Of a stretch of DNA of 64,000 nucleotides, positions 20,712-33,890 are shown in pieces. The stretch comes from Sternotherus odoratus (taxonomy: Eukaryota; Chordata; Testudines; Kinosternidae): NCBI GenBank assembly GCA_032164245.1, contig JAVMKO010000007.1, positions 372,001 to 436,000 of the forward strand. Direction: 5' to 3'. Positions within the stretch are counted from its first letter, which is position 1; every line of letters starts with the position of its first letter. A program made the translations under genes and the position numbers. The notes below the pieces were generated by a model, which was not told the DNA's origin, ran no database searches, and saw only the letters and a list, made by a program, of their open reading frames with translations.

Positions 20712-23700
20712 CTGCCCCCCCTCCACCTGTTCCACCAACCCCCATCCCCTTCCATCTCTCCCCACCCCACCCTGCCCTGCACCTTCCTTCCCCATTCCTC
20801 TCCCTCCCCCACTCCACCTGTTCCACCAACCCCCATCCCCTTCCATCTCTCCCCACCCCACCCCACCCTGCCCTGCACCTTCCTTCCCCATTCCTCTCCC
20901 TCCCCCACTCCACCTGTTCCACCAACCCCCATCCCCTTCCATCTCTCCCCACCCCACCCTGCCCTGCACCTTCCTTCCCCATTCCTCTCCCTCCCCCACT
21001 CCACCTGTTCCACCAACCCCCATCCCCTTCCATCTCTCCCCACCCCACCCCACCCTGCCCTGCACCTTCCTTCCCCATTCCTCTCCCTCCCCCACTCCAC
21101 CTGTTCCACCAACCCCCATCCCCTTCCATCTCTCCCCACCCCACCCTGCCCTGCCCCTTCCTTCCCCATTCCTCTCCCTCCCCCACTCCACCTGTTCCAC
21201 CAACCCCCATCCCCTTCCATCTCTCCCCACCCCACCCTGCCCTGCACCTTCCTTCCCCATTCCTCTCCCTCCCCCACTCCACCTGTTCCACCAACCCCCA
21301 TCCCCTTCCATCTCTCCCCACCCCACCCCACCCTGCCCTGCACCTTCCTTCCCCATTCCTCTCCCTCCCCCACTCCACCTGTTCCACCAACCCCCATCCC
21401 CTTCCATCTCTCCCCACCCCACCCTGCCCTGCACCTTCCTTCCCCATTCCTCTCCCTCCCCCACTCCACCTGTTCCACCAACCCCCATCCCCTTCCATCT
21501 CTCCCCACCCCCCCCCACCCTGCCCTGCACCTTCCTTCCCCATTCCTCTCCCTCCCCCACTCCACCTGTTCCACCAACCCCCATCCCCTTCCATCTCTCC
21601 CCACCCCACCCTGCCCTGCCCCTTCCTTCCCCATTCCTCTCCCTCCCCCACTCCACCTGTTCCACCAACCCCCATCCCCTTCCATCTCTCCCCACCCCAC
21701 CCTGCCCTGCACCTTCCTTCCCCATTCCTCTCCCTCCCCCACTCCACCTGTTCCACCAACCCCCATCCCCTTCCATCTCTCCCCACCCCACCCCACCCTG
21801 CCCTGCACCTTCCTTCCCCATTCCTCTCCCTCCCCCACTCCACCTGTTCCACCAACCCCCATCCCCTTCCATCTCTCCCCACCCCACCCTGCCCTGCACC
21901 TTCCTTCCCCATTCCTCTCCCTCCCCCACTCCACCTGTCCACCAACCCCCATCCCCTTCCATCTCTCCCCACCCCACCCCGCCCTGCAACATCCTTCCCC
22001 ATTCCTCTCCCTCCCCCACTCCACCTGTTCCACCAACGCCCATCCCCTTCCATCTCTCCCCACCCCACCCTGCCCTGCACCTTCCTTCCCCATTCCTCTC
22101 CCTCCCCCACTCCAACTGTTCCACCAACCCCCATCCCCTTCCATCTCTCACCACCCCACCCCACCCTGCCCTGCACCTTCCTTCCCCATTCCTCTCCCTC
22201 CCCCACTCCACCTGTTCCACCAACCCCCATCCCCTTCCATCTCTCCCCACCCCACCCTGCCCTGCACCTTCCTTCCCCATTCCTCTCCCTCCCCCACTCC
22301 ACCTGTTCCACCAACCCCCATCCCCTTCCATCTCTCCCCACCCCACCCCGCCCTGCAACATCCTTCCCCATTCCTCTCCCTCCCCCACTCCACCTGTTCC
22401 ACCAACCCCCATCCCCTTCCATCTCTCCCCACCCCACCCTGCCCTGCAACATCCTTCCCCATTCCTCTCCCTCCCCCACTCCACCTGTTCCACCAACCCC
22501 CATCCCCTTCCATCTCTCCCCACCCCACCCTGCCCTGCAACATCCTTCCCCATTCCTCTCCCTCCCCACTCCACCTGTTCCACCAACCCCCAACCCCTTC
22601 CATCTCTCCCCACCCCACCCTGCCCTGCACCTTCCTTCCCCATTCCTCTCCCTCCCCCACTCCACCTGTTCCACCAACCCCCATCCCCTTCCATCTCTCC
22701 CCACCCCACCCTGCCCTGCACCTTCCTTCCCCATTCCTCTCCCTCCCCCACTCCACCTGTTCCACCAACCCCCATCCCCTTCCATCTCTCCCCACCCCAC
22801 CCTGCCCCGCACCTTCCTTCCCCATTCCTCTCCCTCCCCCACTCCACCTGTTCCACCAACCCCCATCCCCTTCCATCTCTCCCCACCCCACCCTGCCCTG
22901 CCCCTTCCTTCCCCATTCCTCTCCCTCCCCCACTCCACCTGTTCCACCAACCCCCATCCCCTTCCATCTCTCCCCACCCCACCCTGCCCTGCCCCTTCCT
23001 TCCCCATTCCTCTCCCTCCCCCACTCCACCTGTTCCACCAACCCCCATCCCCTTCCATCTCTCCCCACCCCACCCTGCCCTGCACCTTCCTTCCCCATTC
23101 CTCTCCCTCCCCCACTCCACCTGTTCCACCAACCCCCATCCCCTTCCATCTCTTCCCACCCCGCCCTGCCCTGCACCTTCCTTCTCCATTCCTCTCCCTC
23201 CCTCACTCCACCTGTTCCACCAACCCCCATCCCCTTCCATCTCTCCCCACCCCATCCTGCCCTGCCTCTTCCTTCCCCATTCCTCTCCCTCCCCCACTCC
23301 ACCTGTTCCACCAACCCCCATCCCCTTCCATCTCTCCCCACCCCACCCTGCCCTGCACCTTCCTTCCCCATTCCTCTCCCTCCCCCACTCCACCTGTTCC
23401 ACCAACCCCCATCCCCTTCCATCTCTCCCCACCCCACCCTGCTCTGCCCCTTCCGTCCCCATTCCTCTCCCTCCCCCACTCCACCTGTTCCACCAACCCC
23501 CATCCCCTTCCATCTCTTCCCACCCCACCCTGCCCTGCACCTTCCTTCCCCATTCCTCTCCCTCCCCCACTCCACCTGTTCCACCAACCCCCATCCCCTT
23601 CCATCTCTCCCCACCCCACCCTGCCCTGCACCTTCCTTCCCCATTCCTCTCCCTCCCCCACTCCACCTGTTCCACCAACCCCCATCCCCTTCCATCTCTC

Positions 23701-26700
23701 CCCACCCCACCATGCTCTGCCCCTTCCTTCCCCATTCCTCTCCCTCCCCCACTCCACCTGTTCCACCAACCCCCATCCCCTTCCATCTCTTCCCACCCCA
23801 CCCTGCCCTGCACCTTCCTTCCCCATTCCTCTCCCTCCCCCACTCCACCTGTTCCACCAACCCCCATCCCCTTCCATCTCTCCCCACCCCACCCTGCCCT
23901 GCACCTTCCTTCCCCATTCCTCTCCCTCCCCCACTCCACCTGTTCCACTAACCCCCATCCCCTTCCATCTCTCGCCACCCCACCCTGCCCTGCCCCTTCC
24001 TTCCCCATTCCTCTCCCTCCCCCACTCCACCTGTTCCACCAACCCCCATCCCCTTCCATCTCTCCCCACCCCACCCTGCCCTGCACCTTCCTTCCCCATT
24101 CCTCTCCCTCCCCCACTCCACCTGTTCCACCAACCCCCATCCCCTTCCATCTCTTCCCACCCCACCCTGCCCTGCCCCTTCCTTCCCCATTCCTCTCCCT
24201 CCCCCACTCCACCTGTTCCACCAACCCCCATCCCCTTCCATCTCTCCCCACCCCACCCTGCCCTGCACCTTCCTTCCCCATTCCTCTCCCTCCCCCACTC
24301 CACCTGTTCCACCAACCCCCATCCCCTTCCATCTCTTCCCACCCCACCCTGCCCTGCACCTTCCTTCCCCATTCCTCTCCCTCCGCCACTCCACCTGTTC
24401 CACTAACCCCATCCCCTTCCATCTCTCCCCACCCCACCCTGCCCTGCCCCTTCCTTCCCCATTCCTCTCCCTCCCCCACTCCACCTGTTCCACCAACTCC
24501 CATCCCCTTCCATCTCTCACCACCCCACCCTGCCCTGCACCTTCCTTCCCCATTCCTCTCCCTCCCCCACTCCACCTGTTCCACCAACCCCCATCCCCTT
24601 CCATCTCTTCCCACCCCATCCTGCCCTGCCCCTTCCTTCCCCATTCCTCTCCCTCCCCCACTCCACCTGTTCCACCAACCCCCAACCCCTTCCATCTCTC
24701 CTCACCCCACCCTGCCCTGCACCTTCCTTCCCCACTCCTCTCCCTCCCCCATTCCACCTGTTCCGCCAACCCCCATCCCCTTCCATCTCTCCCCACCCCA
24801 CCCTGCCCTGCACCTTCCTTCCCCATTCCTCTCCCTCCCCCACTCCACCTGTTCCGCCAACCCCCATCCCCTTCCATCTCTCCCCACCCCACCCTGCCCT
24901 GCACCTTCCTTCCCCATTCCTCTCCCTCCCCCACTCCACCTGTTCCACCAACCCCCATCCCCTTCCATCTCTTCCCACCCCACCCTGCCCTGCACCTTCC
25001 TTCCCCATTCCTCTCCCTCCCCCACTCCACCTGTTCCACCAACCCCCATCCCCTTCCATCTCGTCCCACCCCACCCTCCCCTGCACCTTCCTTCCCCATT
25101 CCTCTCCCTCCCCCACTCCACCTGTTCCACCAACCCCCATCCCCTTCCATCTGTTCCCACCCCACCCTGCCCTGCACCTTCCTTCCCCATTCCTCTCCCT
25201 CCCCCACTCCACCTGTTCCACCAACCCCCATCCCCTTCCATCTCTCCCCACCCCACCCTGCCCTGCACCTTCCTTCCCCATTCCTCTCCCTCCCCCACCC
25301 CACCTGTTCCACCAACCCCCATCCCCTTCCATCTCTCCCCACCCCACCCTGCCCTGCCCCTTCCTTCCCCATTCCTCTCCCTCCCCCACTCCACCTGTTC
25401 CACTAACCCCCATCCCCTTCCATCTCTCCCCACCCCACCCTGCCCTGCCCCTTCCTTCCCCATTCCTCTCCCTCCCCCACTCCATCTGTTCCACCAACCC
25501 CCATCCCCTTCCATCTCTCCCCACCCCACCCTGCCCTGCACCTTCCTTCCCCATTCCTCTCCCTTCCCCACTCCACCTGTTCCACCAACCCCCATCCCCT
25601 TCCATCTCTCCCCACCCCACCCTGCCCTGCACCTTCCTTCCCCATTCCTCTCCCTCCCCCACTCCACCTGTTCCACCAACCCCCATCCCCTTCCATCTCT
25701 TCCCACCCCACCCTGCCCTGCCCCTTCCTTCTCCATTCCTCTCCCTCCCCCACTCCACCTGTTCCACCAACCCCCATCCCCTTCCATCTCTCCCCACCCC
25801 ACCCTGCCCTGCACCTTCCTTCCCCATTCCTCTCCCTCCCCCACCCCACCTGTTCCACCAACCCCCATCCCCTTCCATCTCTCCCCACCCCACCCTGCCC
25901 TGCACCTTCCTTCCCCATTCCTCTCCCTCCCCCACTCCACCTGTTCCACCAACCCCCATCCCCTTCCATCTCTCCCCACCCCACCCTGCCCTGCACCTTC
26001 CTTCCCCATTCCTCTCCCTCCCCCACTCCACCTGTTCCACCAACCCCCATCCCCTTCCATCTCTCCCCACCCCACCCTGCCCTGCACCTTCCTTCCCCAT
26101 TCCTCTCCCTCCCCCACTCCACCTGTTCCACCAACCCCCATCCCCTTCCATCTCTCCCCACCCCACCCTGCCCTGCACCTTCCTTCCCCATTCCTCTCCC
26201 TCCCCCACTCCACCTGTTCCACTAACCCCCATCCCCTTCCATCTCTTGCCACCCCACCCTGCCCTGCCCCTTCCTTCCCCATTCCTCTCCCTCCCCCACT
26301 CCACCTGTTCCACCAACCCCCATCCCCTTCCATCTCTCCCCACCCCACCCTGCCCTGCACCTTCCTTCCCCATTCCTCTCCCTCCCCCACTCCACCTGTT
26401 CCACCAACCCCCATCCCCTTCCATCTCTTCCCACCCCACCCTGCCCTGCCCCTTCCTTCCCCATTCCTCTCCCTCCCCCACTCCACCTGTTCCACCAACC
26501 CCCATCCCCTTCCATCTCTCCCCACCCCACCCTGCCCTGCACCTTCCTTCCCCATTCCTCTCCCTCCCCCACTCCACCTGTTCCACCAACCCCCATCCAC
26601 TTCCATCTCTTCCCACCCCACCCTGCCCTGCACCTTCCTTCTCCATTCCTCTCCCTCCCCCACTCCACCTGTTCCACCAACCCCCATCCCCTTCCATCTC

Positions 26701-29700
26701 TCCCCACCCCACCCTGCCCTGCACCTTCCTTCCCCATTCCTCTCCCTCCCCCACCCCACCTGTTCCACCAACCCCCATCCCCTTCCATCTCTCCCCACCC
26801 CACCCTGCCCTGCACCTTCCTTCCCCATTCCTCTCCCTCCCCCACTCCACCTGTTCCACCAACCCCCATCCCCTTCCATCTCTCCCCACCCCACCCTGCC
26901 CTGCACCTTCCTTCCCCATTCCTCTCCCTCCCCCACTCCACCTGTTCCACCAACCCCCATCCCCTTCCATCTCTCCCCACCCCACCCTGCCCTGCACCTT
27001 CCTTCCCCATTCCTCTCCCTCCCCCACTCCACCTGTTCCACCAACCCCCATCCCCTTCCATCTCTCCCCACCCCACCCTGCCCTGCACCTTCCTTCCCCA
27101 TTCCTCTCCCTCCCCCACTCCACCTGTTCCACCAACCCCCATCCCCTTCCATCTCTCCCCACCCCACCCTGCCCTGCACCTTCCTTCCCCATTCCTCTCC
27201 CTCCCCCACTCCACCTGTTCCACCAACCCCCATCCCCTTCCATCTCTCCCCACCCCACCCTGCCCCGCACCTTCCTTCCCCATTCCTCTCCCTCCCCCAC
27301 TCCACCTGTTCCACCAACCCCCATCCCCTTCCATCTCTCCCCACCCCATCCTGCCCTGCCCCTTCCTTCCCCATTCCTCTCCCTCCCCCACTCCACCTGT
27401 TCCACCAACCCCCATCCCCTTCCATCTCTTCCCACCCCACCCTGCCCTGCCTTTTTCTTCCCCATTCCTCTCCCTCCCCCACTCCACCTGTTCCACCAAC
27501 CCCCATCCCCTTCCATCTCTCCCCACCCCACCCTGCCCTGCACCTTCCTTCCCCATTCCTCTCCCTCCCCCACTCCACCTGTTCCACTAACTCCCATCCC
27601 CTTCCATCTCTCCCTCCCCACCCTGCCCTGCCCCTTCCTTCCCCATTCCTCTCCGTCCCCCACTCCACCTGTTCCACCAACCCCCATCCCCTTCCATCTC
27701 TTCCCACCCCACCCTGCCCTGCCCCTTCCTTCCCCATTCCTCTCCCTCCCCCACTCCACCTGTTCCACCAACCCCCATCCCCTTCCATCTCTCCCCACCC
27801 CACCCTGCCCTGCCCCTTCCTTCCCCATTCCTCTCCCTCCCCCACTCCACCTGTTCCACCAACCCCCATCCCCTTCCATCTCTTCCCACCCCACCCTGCC
27901 CTGCCCCTTCCTTCCCCATTCCTCTCCCTCCCCCACTCCACCTGTTCCACCAACCCCCATCCCCTTCCATCTCTGCCCACCCCACCCTGCCCTGCACCTT
28001 CCTTCCCCATTCCTCTCCCTCCCCCACTCCACCTGTTCCACCAACCCCCATCCACTTCCATCTCTTCCCACCCCACCCTGCCCTGCACCTTCCTTCCCCA
28101 TTCCTCTCCCTCCCCCACTCCACCTGTTCCACCAACCCCCATCCCCTTCCATCTCTCCCCACCCCACCCTGCCCTGCCCCTTCCTTCCCCATTCCTCTCC
28201 CTCCCCCACTCCACCTGTTCCACCAACCCCATCCCCTTTCAGCTCTTCCCACCCGACCCTGCCCTGCCCTGCACCTTCCTTCCCCATTCCTCTCCCTCCC
28301 TCACTCCACCTGTTCCACCAACCCCCATCCCCTTCCATCTCTCCCCACCCCACCCTGCCCTGCACCTTCCTTCCCCATTCCTCTCCCTCCCCCACTCCAC
28401 CTGTTCCACCAACCCCCATCCCCTTCCATCTCTCCCCACCCCACCCTGCCCTGCCCCTTCCTTCCCCATTCCTCTCCGTCCCCCACTCCACCTGTTCCAC
28501 CAACCCCCATCCCCTTCCATCTCTCCCCACCCCACCCTGCCCTGCCCCTTCCTTCCCCATTCCTCTCCCTCCCCCACTCCACCTGTTCCACCAACCCCCA
28601 TCCCCTTCCATCTCTCCCCACCCCACCCTGCCCTGCCCCTTCCTTCCCCATTCCTCTCCCTCCCCCACTCCACCTGTTCCACCAACCCCCATCCCCTTCC
28701 ATCTCTTCCCACCCCACCCTGCCCTGCCCCTTCCTTCCCCATTCCTCTCCCTCCCCCACTCCACCTGTTCCACCAACCCCCATCCCCTTCCATCTCTGCC
28801 CACCCCACCCTGCCCTGCACCTTCCTTCCCCATTCCTCTCCCTCCCCCACTCCACCTGTTCCACCAACCCCCATCCACTTCCATCTCTTCCCACCCCACC
28901 CTGCCCTGCACCTTCCTTCCCCATTCCTCTCCCTCCCCCACTCCACCTGTTCCACCAACCCCCATCCCCTTCCATCTCTCCCCACCCCACCCTGCCCTGC
29001 CCCTTCCTTCCCCATTCCTCTCCCTCCCCCACTCCACCTGTTCCACCAACCCCATCCCCTTTCAGCTCTTCCCACCCGACCCTGCCCTGCCCTGCACCTT
29101 CCTTCCCCATTCCTCTCCCTCCCCCACTCCACCTGTTCCACCAACCCCCATCCCCTTCCATCTCTCCCCACCCCACCCTGCCCTGCACCTTCCTTCCCCA
29201 TTCCTCTCCCTCCCCCACTCCACCTGTTCCACCAACCCCCATCCCCTTCCATCTCTTCCCACCCCACCCTGCCCCTTCCTTCCCCATTCCTCTCCCTCCC
29301 CCACTCCACCTGTTCCACCAACCCCCATCCCCTTCCATCTCTCCCCACCCCACCCTGCCCCTTCCTTCCCCATTCCTCTCCCTCCCCCACTCCACCTGTT
29401 CCACCAACCCCCATCCCCTTCCATCTCTGCCCACCCCACCCTGCCCTGCACCTTCCTTCCCCATTCCTCTCCCTCCCCCACTCCACCTGTTCCACCAACC
29501 CCCATCCACTTCCATCTCTTCCCACCCCACCCTGCCCTGCACCTTCCTTCCCCATTCCTCTCCCTCCCCCACTCCACCTGTTCCACCAACCCCCATCCCC
29601 TTCCATCTCTCCCCACCCCACCCTGCCCTGCCCCTTCCTTCCCCATTCCTCTCCCTCCCCCACTCCACCTGTTCCACCAACCCCATCCCCTTCCATCTCT

Positions 29701-31752
29701 CCCCACCCCACCCTGCCCTGCCCTGCACCTTCCTTCCCCATTCCTCTCCCTCCCCCACTCCACCTGTTCCACCAACCCCCATCCCCTTCCATCTCTTCCC
29801 ACACCACCCTGCCCTGCACCTTCGTTCCCCATTCCTCTCCCTCCCCCACTCCACCTGTTCCACTAACCCCCATCCCCTTCCATCTCTCCCCACCCCACCC
29901 TGCCCTGCACCTTCCTTCCCCATTCCTCTCCCTCCCCCACTCCACCTGTTCCACCAACCCCCATCCCCTTCCATCTCTCCCCACCCCACCCTGCCCTGCA
30001 CCTTCCTTCCCCATTCCTCTCCCTCCCCCACTCCACCTGTTCCACCAACCCCCATCCCCTTCCATCTCTCCCCACCCCACCCTGCCCTGCACCTTCCTTC
30101 CCCATTCCTCTCCCTCCCCCACTCCACCTGTTCCACCAACCCCCATCCCCTTCCATCTCTCCCCACCCCATCCTGCCCCTTCCTTCCCCATTCCTCTCCC
30201 TCCCCCACTCCACCTGTTCCACCAACCCCCATCCCCTTCCATCTCTCCCCACCCCACCCTGCCCCGCACCTTCCTTCCCCATTCCTCTCCCTCCCCCACT
30301 CCACCTGTTCCACCAACCCCCATCCCCTTCCATCTCTCCCCACCCCACCCTGCCCCTTCCTTCCCCATTCCTCTCCCTCCCCCACTCCACCTGTTCCACC
30401 AACCCCCATCCCCTTCCATCTCTCCCCACCCCACCCTGCCCTGCCCCTTCCTTCCCCATTCCTCTCCCTCCCCCACTCCACCTGTTCCACCAACCCCCAT
30501 CCCCTTCCATCTCTTCCCACCCCACCCTGCCCTGCCCCTTCCTTCCCCATTCCTCTCCCTCCCCCACTCCACCTGTTCCACCAACCCCCATCCCCTTCCA
30601 TCTCTGCCCACCCCACCCTGCCCTGCACCTTCCTTCCCCATTCCTCTCCCTCCCCCACTCCACCTGTTCCACCAACCCCCATCCACTTCCATCTCTTCCC
30701 ACCCCACCCTGCCCTGCACCTTCCTTCCCCATTCCTCTCCCTCCCCCACTCCACCTGTTCCACCAACCCCCATCCCCTTCCATCTCTCCCCACCCCACCC
30801 TGCCCTGCCCCTTCCTTCCCCATTCCTCTCCCTCCCCCACTCCACCTGTTCCACCAACCCCATCCCCTTTCAGCTCTTCCCACCCGACCCTGCCCTGCCC
30901 TGCACCTTCCTTCCCCATTCCTCTCCCTCCCCCACTCCACCTGTTCCACCAACCCCCATCCCCTTCCATCTCTCCCCACCCCACCCTGCCCTGCACCTTC
31001 CTTCCCCATTCCTCTCCCTCCCCCACTCCACCTGTTCCACCAACCCCCATCCCCTTCCATCTCTTCCCACCCCACCCTGCCCCTTCCTTCCCCATTCCTC
31101 TCCCTCCCCCACTCCACCTGTTCCACCAACCCCCATCCCCTTCCATCTCTCCCCACCCCACCCTGCCCCTTCCTTCCCCATTCCTCTCCCTCCCCCACTC
31201 CACCTGTTCCACCAACCCCCATCCCCTTCCATCTCTGCCCACCCCACCCTGCCCTGCACCTTCCTTCCCCATTCCTCTCCCTCCCCCACTCCACCTGTTC
31301 CACCAACCCCCATCCACTTCCATCTCTTCCCACCCCACCCTGCCCTGCACCTTCCTTCCCCATTCCTCTCCCTCCCCCACTCCACCTGTTCCACCAACCC
31401 CCATCCCCTTCCATCTCTCCCCACCCCACCCTGCCCTGCCCCTTCCTTCCCCATTCCTCTCCCTCCCCCACTCCACCTGTTCCACCAACCCCATCCCCTT
31501 CCATCTCTCCCCACCCCACCCTGCCCTGCCCTGCACCTTCCTTCCCCATTCCTCTCCCTCCCCCACTCCACCTGTTCCACCAACCCCCATCCCCTTCCAT
31601 CTCTTCCCACACCACCCTGCCCTGCACCTTCGTTCCCCATTCCTCTCCCTCCCCCACTCCACCTGTTCCACCAACCCCCATCCCCTTCCATCTGTCCCCA
31701 CCCCACCCTGCCCTGCACCTTCCTTCCCCATTCCTCTCCCTCCCCCACTCCT
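20712..31752. repeat. 91-bp C-rich minisatellite, about 120 copies (11 kb)
   Basis: The unit reads 'ccacctgttccaccaacccc', 'catccccttccatctctccc', 'accccaccctgccctgcacc', 'ttccttccccattcctctcc', 'ctcccccact' (91 bp). Variants include a 96-bp form with an extra caccc, 90-bp forms with one C fewer, a ~86-bp form lacking ctgca, and g-for-c and tct-for-tcc types. Variants recur in order, so there are higher-order repeats. At 20.7-21.9 kb the order is 91-96-91-96-91 (~465 bp). The ~820-bp blocks starting near 28222, 29045 and 30855 share a private 'tttcagctcttcccacccga' unit. Because 91 is 3n+1 and the unit is stop-free, all three frames stay open for kilobases. Confidence 0.95.
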
Positions 31753-32600
31753 TCCTGTCCCAGCTCCCACCGCCCCAGTGCCTCTTGCACAGCACTGAAC
31801 AGCTGATCACTGGCAGGCAGGAGCCTGTGGGGGTGACGGGAATGACTGGCTGGAGCTTTGCTGGGATAAGCCACTGGGCCTTGCGCACCTGGGTCAAGCG
31901 CGGGGAGCAGCGGGTCCCCGCCCTCCCTTGCCGGGTCAAGCGCGGGGAGCAGCGGGTCCCCGTCCTCCCTTGCCGGGTCAAGCGCGGGGAGCAGCGGGTC
32001 CCCGTCCTCCCTTGCCGGGTCAAGCGCGGGGAGGAGCGGGTCCCCGCCCTCCCTTGCGGGGTCAAGTGTGGGGAGGAGCGGGGAGCTTCTGGGCCCAGTA
32101 CTCCCTGGCCGGGGGCTGGGCCAAGAGCAGCTGCTGTGGGTCCCCACCCTCCCAGGCCAAGTGCAGTGCAGGGAGCCGCAGGGCCCCACGCTCCCTGGCT
32201 GGCCGGGTCAAGGAACACCTGGCTGAGTAAGGTGAGCAAGGGGAGCAGGGGCTTAGGTGGTGGAGTCCACGGGGGTGGTGGTTAGGGTGGGGGGATCTCA
32301 GGAGGGGGCAGTTGGGGAATAAAGAATGGGGGGGGGGGTTAGGTAGGGGGTGGGGTTTTTGGGGCAGCAATTAGCATGGGGGGAGTCTCTGGAGGGGGGT
32401 GATCAGGGCTAGGGGAGCAGCAGAGGCTTCAGGTTATGCGAATTTCCCTGACACGTCAGGGACACAGTGTGAGGTCGTGTCCCAGGATCTCCGTGAAAGG
32501 AGCAGACCAGGATTTACTCGGGGTGGGGAGTGACTGGAGAGTGTCTCTGGGGTTTATAGGGGTATTGCCTGGGTTAGAGACTGGCTAAGATACAGGCCTT
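31753..32600. other. GC-rich spacer with a short tandem array
   Basis: This is the right flank of the 91-bp array. It contains the 42-bp repeat listed separately, a related loose G/C-rich continuation to ~32230, and G-runs at 32320-32400. No gene is recognised. Confidence 0.5.
31891..32085 (+). repeat. 42-bp tandem repeat, ~4.6 copies
   Basis: The unit starts gggtcaagcgcggggagcag and continues cgggtccccg ccctcccttgcc. Full copies begin at 31891, 31933, 31975 and 32017, with a partial one at 32059. As 42 is a multiple of three, a 14-residue peptide repeat appears in several frames. I see no evidence that it is translated. Confidence 0.9.
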
Positions 32601-32664
32601 GCTGTGAGCAGGATTGAACCTGTGCAGAGGAACCCTATTGCTTTAACCACTTGGCCATCACAGC
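32600..32664 (-). tRNA. tRNA-Ser-like pseudogene lacking the anticodon arm
   Basis: The acceptor stem gctgtga/tcacagc is a perfect 7-bp match. The D-arm tggccaagtggttaaagc and the T-arm caggttcaatcctg are recognisably tRNA-Ser. Only ~17 nt separate the D- and T-arms, where a tRNA-Ser should have a full anticodon arm plus a long variable arm. It cannot decode, and is therefore called a pseudogene by internal deletion. Confidence 0.7.
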
Positions 32665-33215
32665 TGCAAGCAGCATAATGCCCTAATGACAGAGAAACTG
32701 GTAAATAGTCACAATGCCCAGACTTGACATGATCTGAAATCCTGAAATCACCCAGCAAACCTGGCTCCCAAAGCACAGGTGGGACTTGAGGATTTTTCTC
32801 CTTACTTAACCATGTGCAGTAGCACAGAGAGCGCTTTCAAATGGCAACTTAAACCTAAATGGACCAACATTAATATGCCCATGAGATGGTTTTTCTAGTG
32901 GGGGGAGGGGAGGTTACTTTATATTCATTCCTCTGTTCCTTTTCTTGTGTTCTTGGTAGTTGTGATTTGCTACGACATTCTCTACACAGAGACCAGGAGT
33001 GGATGCTGAGGGCAGAGCACTCTAAATTGTCCTGTTTTGTACACTCCACTGAGCTACATGAATCATTGGTCTGACCCACTCCGACCCCAGGAAATCATGG
33101 GGGTGAAAGAATGAATTGCTAATGAGCTCTGCTGCATAAGGTCATCTAAGGATAACCAGATAGAGAGACCAGTATGAAGAGACCCTTTTTGTACCATTAA
33201 ATATTAACATGGAAA
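32665..33215. other. No gene seen
   Basis: AT-richer unique sequence with no recognised exon. Short open frames at 32870-33079 lack supporting signals. Confidence 0.45.
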
Positions 33216-33226
33216 ATATAGAGATT

Positions 33227-33413
33227 CTTCTTCTTCTTCTTCTCCTCTTCGCTCCTGGTGGAGCATAAGGCGCCAACCATTCTTCTCCATTCGCTGAAGA
33301 TTTGGTTGACGTTTCTGTAGCATTTGTTTTTTACATGGTGGGTTCCTAGCCCAACGCAAAACCCTCCTCCCTCCTTTCACATCTTGGGCTTGGGACCAAG
33401 CAATGGCGGAGTT
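33227..33413 (-). mobile_element. Short RTE-tailed nonautonomous element, copy 1
   Basis: In sense (minus) orientation it starts aactccgccattgcttggtc, contains gcgttgggctaggaaccc-type tail sequence, and ends in a (gaa)n tail. An 11-bp target duplication, atatagagatt, flanks it (33216-33226 and 33414-33424). A copy at 53193-53382 begins at exactly the same base. Its inner part matches the tail of the 5S-headed SINE at 19426-19671. Confidence 0.8.
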
Positions 33414-33689
33414 ATATAGAGATTAGTTATTCCAAAATGTTCATTTGGGAAGGAACTCATGTTTGGAAGAAAAAAAAGAAACTGGAGCATATATTTGATG
33501 TTTATTCTCTACATTATGTAAACCCTGCCATAGCAAACCACAACTTCCGAGAGAGCAGAAAAGGGAGCAGATGAATGAATGTAAAATAACTTTCTACTGG
33601 AAAAATAACTCCTAGAAAAATTGCTATTTAACGGCACTATTAATATCTTCTGAAAAACCCCCATCCCCACACATCCTGTAAGAACCAGC

Positions 33690-33704
33690 CTGTCTTTTTT
33701 CACA
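33690..33704 (-). terminator. snRNA 3' box
   Basis: The sequence tgtgaaaaaagacag begins about 9 nt after the U5 RNA 3' end. It fits the vertebrate 3'-box pattern (gttt, A-run, then aga) that directs Integrator processing of Pol II snRNA transcripts. Confidence 0.7.
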
Positions 33705-33712
33705 ATGAGAAG

Positions 33713-33829
33713 CAGCTTCACAAAAGTGAAGCCTCCAAAAATTCCGTTCAGACTCGTAGATCCATCTCTCCATGGAGCGCCCCAGTGAAAGGCGAGAGAT
33801 TGAGATGAGCTGAAGAAAAGCCTAAGCAT
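33713..33829 (-). ncRNA. U5 snRNA gene (variant, promoter-complete)
   Basis: The 117-nt sequence aligns colinearly to vertebrate U5 snRNA over its whole length. The 5' end is atgcttaggcttttcttcag, then loop I tctcgcctttcactg, then tggagaga, then the Sm site gaatttttgga, then a 3' hairpin ggcttcac-tttt-gtgaagct. The 3' stem differs in sequence from standard U5 yet pairs perfectly, a sign of compensatory change. U5 is the core RNA of the U5 and U4/U6.U5 snRNPs; loop I holds the exon ends during splicing. Here loop I reads gccuuucac instead of the near-invariant gccuuuuac (one U to C). Upstream lie a PSE and an octamer/SPH enhancer at textbook distances, and a 3' box follows. This argues for a real transcribed gene rather than a retrocopy; there is no A-tail. 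Whether it enters spliceosomes is unknown. Confidence 0.85.
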
Positions 33830-33871
33830 GAGGATCTAGCTGCAAAGGCGCTGCCAGGGCCACAGCGTCTT

Positions 33872-33890
33872 CTCTACACCTGAGGGTGAC
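33872..33890 (-). promoter_or_regulatory. Proximal sequence element (PSE) of the U5 gene
   Basis: The sequence gtcaccctcaggtgtagag lies at -61 to -43 from the U5 start. It fits the vertebrate PSE (tcaccct.a..gta.ag), the SNAPc-binding core. No TATA box follows at -25, so a Pol II-type snRNA promoter is predicted. Confidence 0.8.

Noticed and set aside
20413..31806. A 3,797-codon open frame (and several >1,000-codon frames on both strands)
   Set aside because: It coincides exactly with a stop-free 91-bp tandem repeat that is open in every forward frame. No promoter, start context or non-repetitive domain is present.
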